Assembly: GCA_900546315.1 (NCBI GenBank)
Contig: URCP01000053.1
Span: 1 to 19,782, forward strand
Direction of reading: 5' to 3'
DNA: 19,782 nucleotides
From: an uncultured Eubacteriales bacterium
Lineage (GTDB): Bacteria > Bacillota > Clostridia > Oscillospirales > CAG-272
Shown: positions 7,253 to 14,226 of the stretch, one piece after another
How the letters are laid out: every line of letters begins with the position of its first letter
Numbering within the stretch: the first letter of the stretch is position 1
Translations under genes and position numbers: made by a program
The notes under the pieces: model-generated
Database searches by the model: none
Seen by the model: the letters and a program-made list of their open reading frames with translations, nothing else
Told to the model about the DNA's origin: nothing

Positions 7253-7407
7253 ATAACAATTGCCTTTGCAACATCTTCGACGACAAGTGCGTGTGGCTCA
7301 TCATCATCGCGCTTCTGATCATCTTCTGCTGCGGGAATAACGGCTGCGGATGCGGCGCTTCCTACAACAACAACGGCTGCGGCGGCTGCGGCTGCGGGTG
7401 CGGCTGA
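7249..7407 (+). CDS. 52-aa Cys/Gly-rich membrane mini-protein
   Basis: Function unknown. Reading from ATG 7249 with GGAGG eight bases upstream, the protein starts with an Asn/Cys-containing head (MNNNCLCNIFDDKC), has a single hydrophobic span at about residues 15-26 (VWLIIIALLIIF) and then a tail made of Cys, Gly and Asn (CCGNNGCGCG...GCGGCGCGCG). There are 12 cysteines in 52 residues. Similar proteins in Clostridia are often labelled 'chorion class high-cysteine protein', a name taken from composition and not from true homology. A membrane anchor with a metal-binding or disulfide-rich tail is an inference. It is flanked by its own leader and by tandem terminator hairpins, so it is probably a single-gene unit. 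Confidence 0.75.
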   Translation: MNNNCLCNIFDDKCVWLIIIALLIIFCCGNNGCGCGASYNNNGCGGCGCGCG

Positions 7408-7418
7408 TCAGTTGACGG

Positions 7419-7477
7419 GGTTCTGCCGCCTTTGCGGCAGAACCTTGGGCTGCCGGGAAACCGGCAGCTCTTTTTTT
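7419..7477 (+). terminator. Tandem hairpins with T7 tract: terminator of the mini-protein gene
   Basis: Hairpin 1: 11 perfect base pairs (7419-7429 with 7434-7444), loop CTTT. Hairpin 2: 10 pairs (7447-7456 with 7461-7470, one G-U), GAAA tetraloop, followed at once by seven T. Only hairpin 2 has a classic intrinsic-terminator shape. Confidence 0.9.
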
Positions 7478-7510
7478 GCTCGAAAATCCATAAAATTACC
7501 GGATTTTCTA

Positions 7511-7539
7511 TTGACACGGAACGTCTGATGTGCTATCAT
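7511..7539 (+). promoter_or_regulatory. Promoter for the GH29 fucosidase gene
   Basis: TTGACA (7511-7516), 17-base spacer, TATCAT (7534-7539). A second -10-like TATAAT stands at 7545-7550. Confidence 0.8.
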
Positions 7540-7572
7540 ATAGGTATAATTCTGAAAGGATTGGTATTTGCC

Positions 7573-8844
7573 ATGAAGATAGCACCATCAGAGAAGCAGA
7601 CCGAGTTCCTCGACTGGGAGTTCGGCGTGTTCTTCCATTTCGGTATCCGTTCGTTTTTTCCGGGTCACAGCGACTGGGACGGACAGCCTATGCCGGCGTC
7701 GGCGTTCAACCCGGTGAGGCTTGACTGCAAGCAGTGGATACGGACGATAAAGAAGGCGGGCGCGAATTACGCGATTCTCGTCTGCAAGCATCACGACGGC
7801 TTCGCGAACTGGCCGAGTAAGTATTCCGACTATTCGGTCGCGCAGTCCCCGTGGAAGGACGGAAAGGGGGATGTCGTCGCGGAGTTCGTGAAGGCGTGCC
7901 GTCAGTACGACGTGAAGGTCGGTCTGTATTATTCCCCGGCGCAGTGGGGCGGAACCGTGAAGTTCGACGAGCCGGCGGCTTATGACGATTACTTCATAAA
8001 TCAGATAAGCGAGCTTCTGACGAATTACGGAAAGATCGACTATCTCTGGTTCGACGGCTGCGGCTCGGAGAATCATGAGTACGACAAGGATCGTATAATC
8101 GGCGTGATACGCGGTCTCCAGCCGGAGATACGCATTTTCTCGATGTGGGACCCGGACACGAGATGGGTCGGCAACGAGGACGGCTTCGCGGATATGCCGA
8201 ACATCAACGCGGTCGACAAGGCGGATTTCTCTGTCAATACGACCGAGGCGAGATCGGTCGGAGGTTTCCGCTACCTTCCCGCCGAGTGCGACATGAAGAT
8301 GCGCACGACGTGGTTCGACTGCGAGGCGAACGCGGATACGATAAAGTCGGTGGACGAGCTCTGCGGCATATATGAGTATTCGGTCGGACGCGGCGCGAAT
8401 CTGCTTCTCAACATCGGTCCGGACAGCGACGGTCTGCTCCCGGAGAAGGACGCGGCGAGACTGCTGGAGTTCGGCGACGAGATTCGCCGCCGCTATGCTC
8501 CTCTGCCCTTCGCGAAGGTCGAAAAGGTCTCGGACACGAGATGGAGAGTGCCCGCGGAGCGGTACGCCCCGAGTTGGCGCTCGGATGGGGTCGGGACGAT
8601 AATGACCGACACGGTTATCATTTCCGAGGACATAACCGACGGCGAGGCGGTGGAGGAGTTCCGCGTGTTCGCGAAGATGCCTTGCTACGATAAGTTCGTC
8701 TGCGTCTATCACGGCGACACGATAGGTCATAAGGCGATATGCCGCTTCCCGGCGATAATGACGAGCGAGATCGCCGTCGAGGTCATAAAGTCTGATGGCG
8801 AGGCGAAGATAAAGAATATCACTGTCTGCCATACCGGAAAATAA
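7573..8844 (+). CDS. GH29 alpha-L-fucosidase, cytoplasmic
   Basis: Predicted retaining alpha-L-fucosidase that releases fucose from oligosaccharides. The 423-aa protein carries the GH29 marks WEFGVFFHFG (15-24), CKHHDGFANW (71-80), KVGLYYSP (115-122) and YLWFDGCG (157-164), where D161 is the expected nucleophile; GANLLLNIGPDSDG closes the barrel, followed by a short C-terminal beta domain. There is no signal peptide, so it should act on imported sugars. ATG 7573 is preceded by AAAGGA about 12 bases away; the open frame runs further upstream, but only through the terminator and promoter. It stands alone, between its own promoter and a terminator, without a fucose transporter or fucose-catabolic gene beside it. 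Confidence 0.92.
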   Translation: MKIAPSEKQTEFLDWEFGVFFHFGIRSFFPGHSDWDGQPMPASAFNPVRLDCKQWIRTIKKAGANYAILVCKHHDGFANWPSKYSDYSVAQSPWKDGKGDVVAEFVKACRQYDVKVGLYYSPAQWGGTVKFDEPAAYDDYFINQISELLTNYGKIDYLWFDGCGSENHEYDKDRIIGVIRGLQPEIRIFSMWDPDTRWVGNEDGFADMPNINAVDKADFSVNTTEARSVGGFRYLPAECDMKMRTTWFDCEANADTIKSVDELCGIYEYSVGRGANLLLNIGPDSDGLLPEKDAARLLEFGDEIRRRYAPLPFAKVEKVSDTRWRVPAERYAPSWRSDGVGTIMTDTVIISEDITDGEAVEEFRVFAKMPCYDKFVCVYHGDTIGHKAICRFPAIMTSEIAVEVIKSDGEAKIKNITVCHTGK

Positions 8845-8861
8845 TCCGAAAAAAGCCAGAA

Positions 8862-8891
8862 AATACGCGTCGTTTCTGCGCGGCGCGTATT
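8862..8891 (+). terminator. Terminator after the fucosidase gene
   Basis: An 11-bp stem (8862-8872 with 8881-8891, one T-G pair) with an 8-base loop, followed by ATTTTGG. The T run is short. Confidence 0.65.
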
Positions 8892-8905
8892 ATTTTGGAA
8901 TCCGA

Positions 8906-8923
8906 TTCAAGCGTTGCTTGCAA
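8906..8923. repeat. Small CAAGCG..GCTTG palindrome, intergenic copy
   Basis: Reads TTCAAGCGTTGCTTGCAA. Similar palindromes occur at 12383-12401 and 15491-15507 inside coding sequence. Confidence 0.5.
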
Positions 8924-8948
8924 AATCATCCATTCAATCACGGCTTTA

Positions 8949-8977
8949 TCGACAAAAATCCCGCCGTATGCTATAAT
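8949..8977 (+). promoter_or_regulatory. Promoter for the HTH/beta-helix gene
   Basis: TCGACA (8949-8954), 17-base spacer, TATAAT (8972-8977). The leader contains a 6-bp hairpin (9007-9012 with 9018-9023) before the ribosome site GAAAGGAAGG. Confidence 0.75.
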
Positions 8978-9069
8978 GTGAGCGTGATCACAACAGACAG
9001 GATTCCCGCGGCGATATGCCGCGAGAGGATATCGACAGAGTAAAACGATAACGAAAGGAAGGCAGCAAA

Positions 9070-10263
9070 ATGTTCGACAAATCCATAATAGGCGCGGTGA
9101 TAGCGGAAAACCGCCGCGCGGTACCGATGACACAGGCGGAGCTCGCCGATAAGCTGATGGTGAGCCATCAGGCGGTGAGCCAGTGGGAGCGCGGAGACAC
9201 ACTCCCCGACATAACGCTTCTCCCGGCGATAGCTGAGGCGCTCAGGATTGACATAAACGCGCTGTTCGGCGTGAAGCCGGAGCCTGTGACCCTCCCGATG
9301 TCCGGCGGCAAGCCGGTCGCGGACGCGCCGGAGGTTCAGGAAGAGGAGCCGGAGATAATCATAGCGCAGGAGCCGGAGGAGGACCCCGAGAAGACCGAAG
9401 AGCCGACAGAACCCGCCGAACCGGAAGAAACCAAGGAACCCGACGATACAGAAGAAACCGAGGAATCCGAGGAGACAGATGAATCGGAAGAACCGGAAGA
9501 ATCCGAGGAGACAGACGAATCGGAAGAACCGGAAGAACCCGAGGAGCCGGAGACAACGACCGGGCAGGCGCAGGACGAGCCGGAACTCCGCGACTACAAT
9601 GTCGAAAACGACCTCGTCGTGAAGTGTGACATAAACAGCGCCATTAGCGGCGGGGACATAATAGTCGACGGAAATGTCTACGGCGACCTGACCGCCGGCG
9701 GGGACGTCACGGTGCGCGGCTTCGTGCGCGGAAATATCAGCGCTGGCGGCGACGTGTCGGTGAGCGGCGTTGTCAGCGGAGACATCTCGGCTGGCGGCGA
9801 CGTCATGCTCGGTATGACTCCGGAAATCAGTGAGATCAACGCCGGAGGCGACGCGACCATCTGCGGCGACCTGAACGGCTGTCTGAGCGTCGGCGGCGAC
9901 GCGACGATAAAAGGAACCGTCAGAGGACGAGTGAACGCCGGAGGCGACGTATCGGTCACGGGAGACGTGAACGGCAGCATAAACGCCGGCGGCGACCTGT
10001 CAGTCAGAGGCGTCGTCAATGGCTCCGCGGACGCGGGATACGACGTCGCTGTTGACGGAGACATAACCGGCTCGGTGAGCTCCGGAGGCGACGTGACGGT
10101 CAGAGGAACTGTCAGAGGCTCGGTGGACGCGGGAGACGACGCCGGAGTGATGGGAGACATAACCGGCTCCCTGACCGCCGGAGGCGACCTCTGCGTGACC
10201 GGAAAGATAACCGGAAGCATAGACGTCGACGGAAGCGTCATTGTGACGAGGGAAAACAACTGA
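9070..10263 (+). CDS. XRE-family HTH fused to a bactofilin-like beta-helix
   Basis: Two-module protein of 397 aa with no signal peptide. Residues about 9-67 form a Cro/C1 (XRE) helix-turn-helix (QAELADKLMVSHQAVSQWER). Residues about 70-172 are an acidic Pro/Glu/Ser/Thr linker holding two near-identical 12-residue repeats (ESEETDESEEPE, 137-160 region). From residue 193 to the end come twelve 16-residue repeats with pattern AGGDVTVRGTVRGSVD plus a partial thirteenth; a short regular Gly/Val/Asp repeat like this is typical of right-handed beta-helix solenoids, as in bactofilins and other polymer-forming proteins. ATG 9070 follows GAAAGGAAGG. The gene has its own promoter and stands alone. DNA binding by the first module and self-assembly by the last are inferences; a surface role is unlikely because no export signal is seen. 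Confidence 0.85.
   Translation: MFDKSIIGAVIAENRRAVPMTQAELADKLMVSHQAVSQWERGDTLPDITLLPAIAEALRIDINALFGVKPEPVTLPMSGGKPVADAPEVQEEEPEIIIAQEPEEDPEKTEEPTEPAEPEETKEPDDTEETEESEETDESEEPEESEETDESEEPEEPEEPETTTGQAQDEPELRDYNVENDLVVKCDINSAISGGDIIVDGNVYGDLTAGGDVTVRGFVRGNISAGGDVSVSGVVSGDISAGGDVMLGMTPEISEINAGGDATICGDLNGCLSVGGDATIKGTVRGRVNAGGDVSVTGDVNGSINAGGDLSVRGVVNGSADAGYDVAVDGDITGSVSSGGDVTVRGTVRGSVDAGDDAGVMGDITGSLTAGGDLCVTGKITGSIDVDGSVIVTRENN
9463..9534 (+). repeat. 36-bp tandem duplication in the acidic linker
   Basis: Units 9463-9498 and 9499-9534 differ at one base (GAT versus GAC) and encode ESEETDESEEPE twice. The near identity points to a recent duplication. Confidence 0.85.
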
Positions 10264-10281
10264 CTCACCCATAAATAAGAC

Positions 10282-10312
10282 CTACTTCTGTAGAGACGAC
10301 CATTGGTCGCCC
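10282..10312. repeat. 31-bp palindromic repeat, copy A
   Basis: Matches 15170-15200 at 28 of 31 positions. It is made of CTAC/GTAG followed by CGACCATTGGTCG, both able to fold back. It lies between the HTH/beta-helix gene and the GH13-like gene. Confidence 0.7.
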
Positions 10313-10335
10313 TCTCCCCGTCAAGAATATAGAAA

Positions 10336-10363
10336 AGGGCTGCCGCTCACAAACGGCAACCCT
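10336..10363 (-). terminator. Terminator for the GH13-like gene at 10369-12465
   Basis: On the minus strand a 10-bp stem with one T-G pair (10363-10354 with 10345-10336) and an 8-base loop is followed by TTTCTAT. On the plus strand the stem is followed by TTTTTG, so it may also serve the upstream gene. Confidence 0.75.
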
Positions 10364-10368
10364 TTTTG

Positions 10369-12465
10369 TTATACTCTGTAAACGATTTTTCCGTCAAGCA
10401 CGAGCGCGCACTCATACGCGCCGAGCTTCATTTTCCTGCCGTCTATCGTGAATTCTCTCTCTGTGTCCGAGAGGTTCGCGACTGTATCAAGCGTCGTGTA
10501 CTTCGGGTATTCCCCGGCGGACGGCGCTTTTTCGGCGCGTCTTGTCATCACGAGGATGTTCTCGTCCGACGCGAAGTGGTCGTATTCTGCCGGACGTCTG
10601 AGAATAGCGGCATACTTCATACGCTCGGCTATCAGCTCCTTCGCGAGAGCTCCCATGTTCCCTTTCTCCTCGAACCCGCCGAACGCCTGCAACGCGCCCT
10701 CGGAGAAGACCGAGATGAACAGCATCGCTTTGGCAAAGCCATAGCCGAACCGTTCTACGGCATAGAGGGCGTCCTCGACAACGCCGTTGTTGAAGGTGTC
10801 GTGGTTGTCGGCGAAGTTCAGCCAGAGCGAGCCGTGCGGGAAAATCTCCGAGCGCAGTCTGAGGTATTCCTGAACTCCCCGCGCCGTCTGTCTGCCGTCG
10901 TAAATGTTTTTAAGGTTGTAGTACTGGTCATACGAGTACGCCATGTCGCAGGAATCCGCGTATTCATAGTAGGGTCCCTCGACGATGAAGATGACGTCGG
11001 GGCGTACCTTTTCGACCCTCTCACGAGCGGCTCTGAGCGTCGCGCAGTGACCGTAGTTGACAGAAGCCTGCCCGCTGTACGGGAGGTTCTCCCTCGAGTT
11101 CACCCCGCTCTGCCACGGCGGCGCGTCGAAGCGGAAGCCGTCGACTTTCCATTCGGTAACGCTCTTTTCCATCGCGCGGGCGAACCAGTCGATGAATCCG
11201 GGCGCGGCGTGGTCGAAGGTCCATGTGTAGCCTTTGAAGATGTCGTTTTTGTTCTCGTAGATGAACCAGTCGGGGTGTTCTTCTCTGAGCGGGTTGATTT
11301 TCGCTCTCTCCTCACCGAAGAGTTCGGGGATTTTTTTCTGCCATTCGGGCCAGTAGTAGCGGCGGGAGATGTATCTTTCGCGGTCCCAGTCGGCGATTTC
11401 GGTGTCGATGCAGCCGTGCATGAGTATGTCGAGGATGACGTTCATCCCGAGTTCGTGCGCGCGGTCGATTACCGGCTTTATTGATTCGCCCGCGCCGTGC
11501 TGGATGTCCGGGTTCATTAAATCGTAGACGGTGTAGCACGGGAAGAGGAAGGACGGCATCATTTCGAGCGTGTTGAAGCCGAGGGAGTGGATTCTCTCAA
11601 GGTCGGCGGCGAGCTCGGACGGGTGGTCGTAGCGGTGGTGGCATCTGGTTTCGGAGAGCCTGAGCGGACCGATTTCTACTTCGTAGCAGGTGAGCGAGGT
11701 GAGTTTTTCGCGGTTGGTGTTTTTGGCGCGGAGACCTTTTTCTTCGAGGCGGTCTCTGATGTATCCGGCGGCTTCGTATTTGTCTCCATCGACGAGGGAG
11801 AGCGTGTAGCCGGGCGCGGAGACTGTGTCGCCGGGGGCGAGGTCGGATTCGACGCGCGTCATGTATGTGAGATTGCCGTCGAGGTTTTCGGCGTCGTATC
11901 TCGGGTCGTACCAGGCGGCTATCGTGCCTTTACCGGTTTCGATTATGGCGGGTTTGAAGCCGCCGGCAGGGTGTGCTTCTGTGCCTTCGGGGATTGACGG
12001 GAGGGTGAGCGTTACGCTTCTGAGGGTGAGGGCTTCGTCTGACTTGTTCGTGACTGTGAATTTCCGCGTGAGGCCTTTTTCGCCTTGTTTCAGCGCGAAG
12101 ATGTCTTCGATTTCCACTTTTCCGCAGTTCAGGGTGAGGTGGAGTTCGACGGTGAGCATGGTGCGGACGAGGCGGGCGTTTTTGAGGGTCACGTCCGGGG
12201 TTTCGTGTGTCATGTTTTCACCGGTGAGGCTTGCCCAGTTTTTGTTTTTGCCTGTCGGGTCGATGGTGGAGCGGTAGTTTCCGCCGGTGGTTATTGCGAC
12301 CGGCTTCGCGTCGCTGCGTTCTGTGAGTGTGAGGTCGCCGATAGTCATCCCGCGGAGTGTTCCGTTCGGTTTGAAATCGAGCTTGCAAGCGCTGCTTGCA
12401 AAGGTGAACCCATTCTCCGTTTCTTTGAGTTCAATCCCGTAGATGTTTTGCGTAGTGATTTTCAT
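10369..12465 (-). CDS. GH13-like alpha-glycosidase with N-terminal beta-sandwich domain
   Basis: Predicted retaining alpha-glycoside hydrolase or related enzyme of clan GH-H, 698 aa, no signal peptide. Residues 1-245 look like an all-beta domain. The barrel follows: a divergent region I (ILDILMHG, 344-351, where DxxxNH is usual), region II VDGFRFDAPP (441-450; D447 nucleophile), region III FIVEGPYYE (493-501; E496 acid/base) and region IV FADNHDT (551-557). A C-terminal beta domain ends the protein. The three catalytic acids are present but the surrounding blocks are far from well-known amylases, so the substrate and GH13 subfamily are unknown. ATG 12465 has AAAGG 13 bases upstream. It lies 92 bases downstream of the solute-binding protein gene, probably in the same transcript, with the hairpin repeat 12516-12557 between them. 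Confidence 0.8.
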   Translation of the reverse strand: MKITTQNIYGIELKETENGFTFASSACKLDFKPNGTLRGMTIGDLTLTERSDAKPVAITTGGNYRSTIDPTGKNKNWASLTGENMTHETPDVTLKNARLVRTMLTVELHLTLNCGKVEIEDIFALKQGEKGLTRKFTVTNKSDEALTLRSVTLTLPSIPEGTEAHPAGGFKPAIIETGKGTIAAWYDPRYDAENLDGNLTYMTRVESDLAPGDTVSAPGYTLSLVDGDKYEAAGYIRDRLEEKGLRAKNTNREKLTSLTCYEVEIGPLRLSETRCHHRYDHPSELAADLERIHSLGFNTLEMMPSFLFPCYTVYDLMNPDIQHGAGESIKPVIDRAHELGMNVILDILMHGCIDTEIADWDRERYISRRYYWPEWQKKIPELFGEERAKINPLREEHPDWFIYENKNDIFKGYTWTFDHAAPGFIDWFARAMEKSVTEWKVDGFRFDAPPWQSGVNSRENLPYSGQASVNYGHCATLRAARERVEKVRPDVIFIVEGPYYEYADSCDMAYSYDQYYNLKNIYDGRQTARGVQEYLRLRSEIFPHGSLWLNFADNHDTFNNGVVEDALYAVERFGYGFAKAMLFISVFSEGALQAFGGFEEKGNMGALAKELIAERMKYAAILRRPAEYDHFASDENILVMTRRAEKAPSAGEYPKYTTLDTVANLSDTEREFTIDGRKMKLGAYECALVLDGKIVYRV
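12383..12401. repeat. Small CAAGCG..GCTTG palindrome inside the GH13-like gene
   Basis: Reads TTGCAAGCGCTGCTTGCAA and encodes part of TFASSACKLD near the N-terminus on the minus strand. Confidence 0.45.
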
Positions 12466-12515
12466 GTGTTGGCTTTAGCCTTTCTTAGGTTAGTGGTAGT
12501 ATTATTGTTTGTTTG

Positions 12516-12557
12516 AAGTCTTTTGCCAGGCTTTTCTTCAGAAAAGCCGCGTACCCC
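12516..12557 (-). repeat. 42-bp hairpin repeat, copy B
   Basis: Identical over 42 bases to the reverse-oriented copy at 17803-17844. The centre is GGCTTTTCTGAAGAAAAGCC, an 8-bp hairpin with loop TGAA. On the minus strand it begins right after the TAA of the solute-binding protein gene and precedes the GH13-like gene. Confidence 0.9.
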
Positions 12558-14063
12558 TTATCCTTGGCTTCGTACATCCTCATAGAATTTTTCGAGAGCT
12601 TTGTCGATTGATTTTTCGACTTTTGCGGATTCGGACGCCCAGTTTTCGTTGTGTTTGTTGACGACGTCGTTGAAGGTGTTGGCTACATTGCCGGCGACTC
12701 CGCTGTAGGTGAACATGAAGTTGAATTTGAGGCCGTTTTTGATTATGTCGTACATCCTGGACGAGGCGTCGTCGTGGGAGTATTTGACTTTGAGGGCGGT
12801 TTCGAAGTAGGTGCGGGAGGTGGAGCGGTAGTTCTGGGAGGCTAGGGCTTCCATGAGGGCGCCTACTGCTTCTTGTTTTTGGCAGGTTTTGGGGACTACG
12901 AAGGAGGAGTAGGTGTTTCTGGCTATTGTGTAGTAGTCGGATTGGGCTTCGTCGTACTTCGGGTAGGGGATGACGCCGTATTCGGAGGTCATGTCGCGGT
13001 AGTTGGTGATTATCTGGTTGAATTCGGTGGAGATGAAGAGGACTTGGTCGTTTTTGAAGAGGGAGCGGTAGACTTCGTGGTTTTCGGCTACGTTGGCGGG
13101 GTCGGCGTCGGATTTGCTCATGTAGAAGACGCCGGGGATGTCTTTGAAGGTTTTGACGAGTTTCTGCATTTTTTCGGTGGTGGATTCGTTGCCGCCTGCG
13201 TAGCGCCAGTCGCCGTCGGTGTTCTTTTCGCCGAGTTTGACGTCGAGGGAGCCTATGAAGCCGCTTATTTGGTTGTTGTCGTTGATTACCATGCCGAAGC
13301 GGTCTTCGGGGTCGACTTTTCCGTTGCCGTTGAGGTCGGAGTAGGCGGAGGCGGCGATTTCGGAGGCTTTGTCGAGGGTCCATTTGCCGTCGGAGACTAT
13401 TCCGTAGATGTCGCCGGCGTTTACGGTTTCGGCGAGTTTTTTGTCGAAGAGCATGCAGAATATCTTTTGTGTGAGTTCGAGGGAGATGTCGCCGGACGCC
13501 ATGAAGAGTTTGCCGTCGACGGTGGCGAGGTCGGTGAGGTCGCTGGTCCACCAGGGTTTGTCGAAGTCTACGTGGGGGAGTTCCATGAGGTTGGAGAGGA
13601 CGCCTTTTTGTATCAGCGACGGGACGTTGAAGGTGAGGACGCCGCAGAGGTCGTAGGAGTCGTCGCCCGCGATTACGCTGTTGGCGATGGCGTTTACAAA
13701 GTTTTCGCGGTCGGCGTTAGCGGTTCCTGCCATGGTTATCGGGTTGATTGTGACTCCGATGCGGTCTTCTGTGGCGCGGACGGCTTTGTAGACGGCGTCG
13801 CCTACGATTTCTCCGGTCTGCTCGGCGGCGTAGAAGGAGTCGAGGACGTCTTCGCGGTAGAGGACGTTTATTGTTTCGCCGTTAAAATTGAGTTCCGGGA
13901 GAGAGTCCTTTTCGAACGGGTCGTCGTCGGCGGGAGCGGTGGTTTCCGAGGTGTTGTCGTTAGTTGTGACGTCGCCGGGCTTGTTGTTTTCCTGACCGCA
14001 GGAGGAGACAATTATCGTCCCCATGGCAAGCAGTACAACGAGTGAGATAAAACGTTTTTTCAT
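12558..14063 (-). CDS. Extracellular solute-binding lipoprotein (carbohydrate ABC transporter type)
   Basis: Captures a solute, probably an oligosaccharide, at the cell surface for an ABC importer. The 501-aa precursor has a Lys/Arg start, a hydrophobic core and a lipobox IVSSC with Cys22 as the lipidated residue, then a Thr/Asp/Asn-rich tether and a family-1-like binding fold. An EF-hand-like loop (DLNGNGKVDPED, 243-254) precedes RFGMVI, a frequent feature of large clostridial sugar-binding proteins. ATG 14063 is chosen for GGAGG five bases upstream; an ATG at 14075 would start in the ribosome site. No permease genes follow; instead a GH13-like enzyme does, so the permeases must be elsewhere or shared. 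araC is divergent and is the probable regulator. Confidence 0.88.
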   Translation of the reverse strand: MKKRFISLVVLLAMGTIIVSSCGQENNKPGDVTTNDNTSETTAPADDDPFEKDSLPELNFNGETINVLYREDVLDSFYAAEQTGEIVGDAVYKAVRATEDRIGVTINPITMAGTANADRENFVNAIANSVIAGDDSYDLCGVLTFNVPSLIQKGVLSNLMELPHVDFDKPWWTSDLTDLATVDGKLFMASGDISLELTQKIFCMLFDKKLAETVNAGDIYGIVSDGKWTLDKASEIAASAYSDLNGNGKVDPEDRFGMVINDNNQISGFIGSLDVKLGEKNTDGDWRYAGGNESTTEKMQKLVKTFKDIPGVFYMSKSDADPANVAENHEVYRSLFKNDQVLFISTEFNQIITNYRDMTSEYGVIPYPKYDEAQSDYYTIARNTYSSFVVPKTCQKQEAVGALMEALASQNYRSTSRTYFETALKVKYSHDDASSRMYDIIKNGLKFNFMFTYSGVAGNVANTFNDVVNKHNENWASESAKVEKSIDKALEKFYEDVRSQG

Positions 14064-14074
14064 GATAGCCTCCA

Positions 14075-14087
14075 TATTTCTGAAATA
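14075..14087. promoter_or_regulatory. TATTTCTGAAATA palindrome in the solute-binding-protein leader
   Basis: Perfect 13-bp palindrome about 12 bases before the ATG. It shares TATTTCAGA with the araC leader (14199-14208) and resembles the ATATTCAGAT direct repeats before the second GH13 gene. Confidence 0.35.
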
Positions 14088-14101
14088 ATTGTTTTTTGCT
14101 C

Positions 14102-14130
14102 TTTACAAAACGAACAGGTTATGATATAAT
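14102..14130 (+). promoter_or_regulatory. Promoter for the araC-type gene
   Basis: TTTACA (14102-14107), 17-base spacer, TATAAT (14125-14130). It lies in the 163-base divergent region shared with the solute-binding lipoprotein; no clear promoter for the latter was found. Confidence 0.8.
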
Positions 14131-14226
14131 AATACCATAATATCCGCGCGTTTTCATCAACGCGTGTCCTATGCTTGCAAACTATTGTCTCAAAACGTTA
14201 TTTCAGATGGAGGTATACACAAAATC

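Noticed and set aside
7588..8832. Minus-strand frame of about 410 codons opposite the fucosidase gene
   Set aside because: Antisense shadow caused by high GC; Arg/Val/Leu-rich and without domains, whereas the plus strand has full GH29 motifs.
9650..10260. Regular repeats that might be taken for a CRISPR array
   Set aside because: The repeats are diverged, in frame, have a 48-bp period without spacers and encode a solenoid protein.
9678..10268. Minus-strand Ser/Pro/Thr-rich frame
   Set aside because: Reflects the 48-bp repeats of the beta-helix gene read backwards; no ribosome site or promoter.
10366..11484. Plus-strand frame of 372 codons opposite the GH13-like gene
   Set aside because: No domain, no ribosome site, antisense to conserved GH13 motifs.
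12873..14045. Plus-strand frame of 390 codons opposite the solute-binding protein
   Set aside because: Val/Gly/Phe-rich shadow product; the opposite strand has a lipobox and ribosome site.
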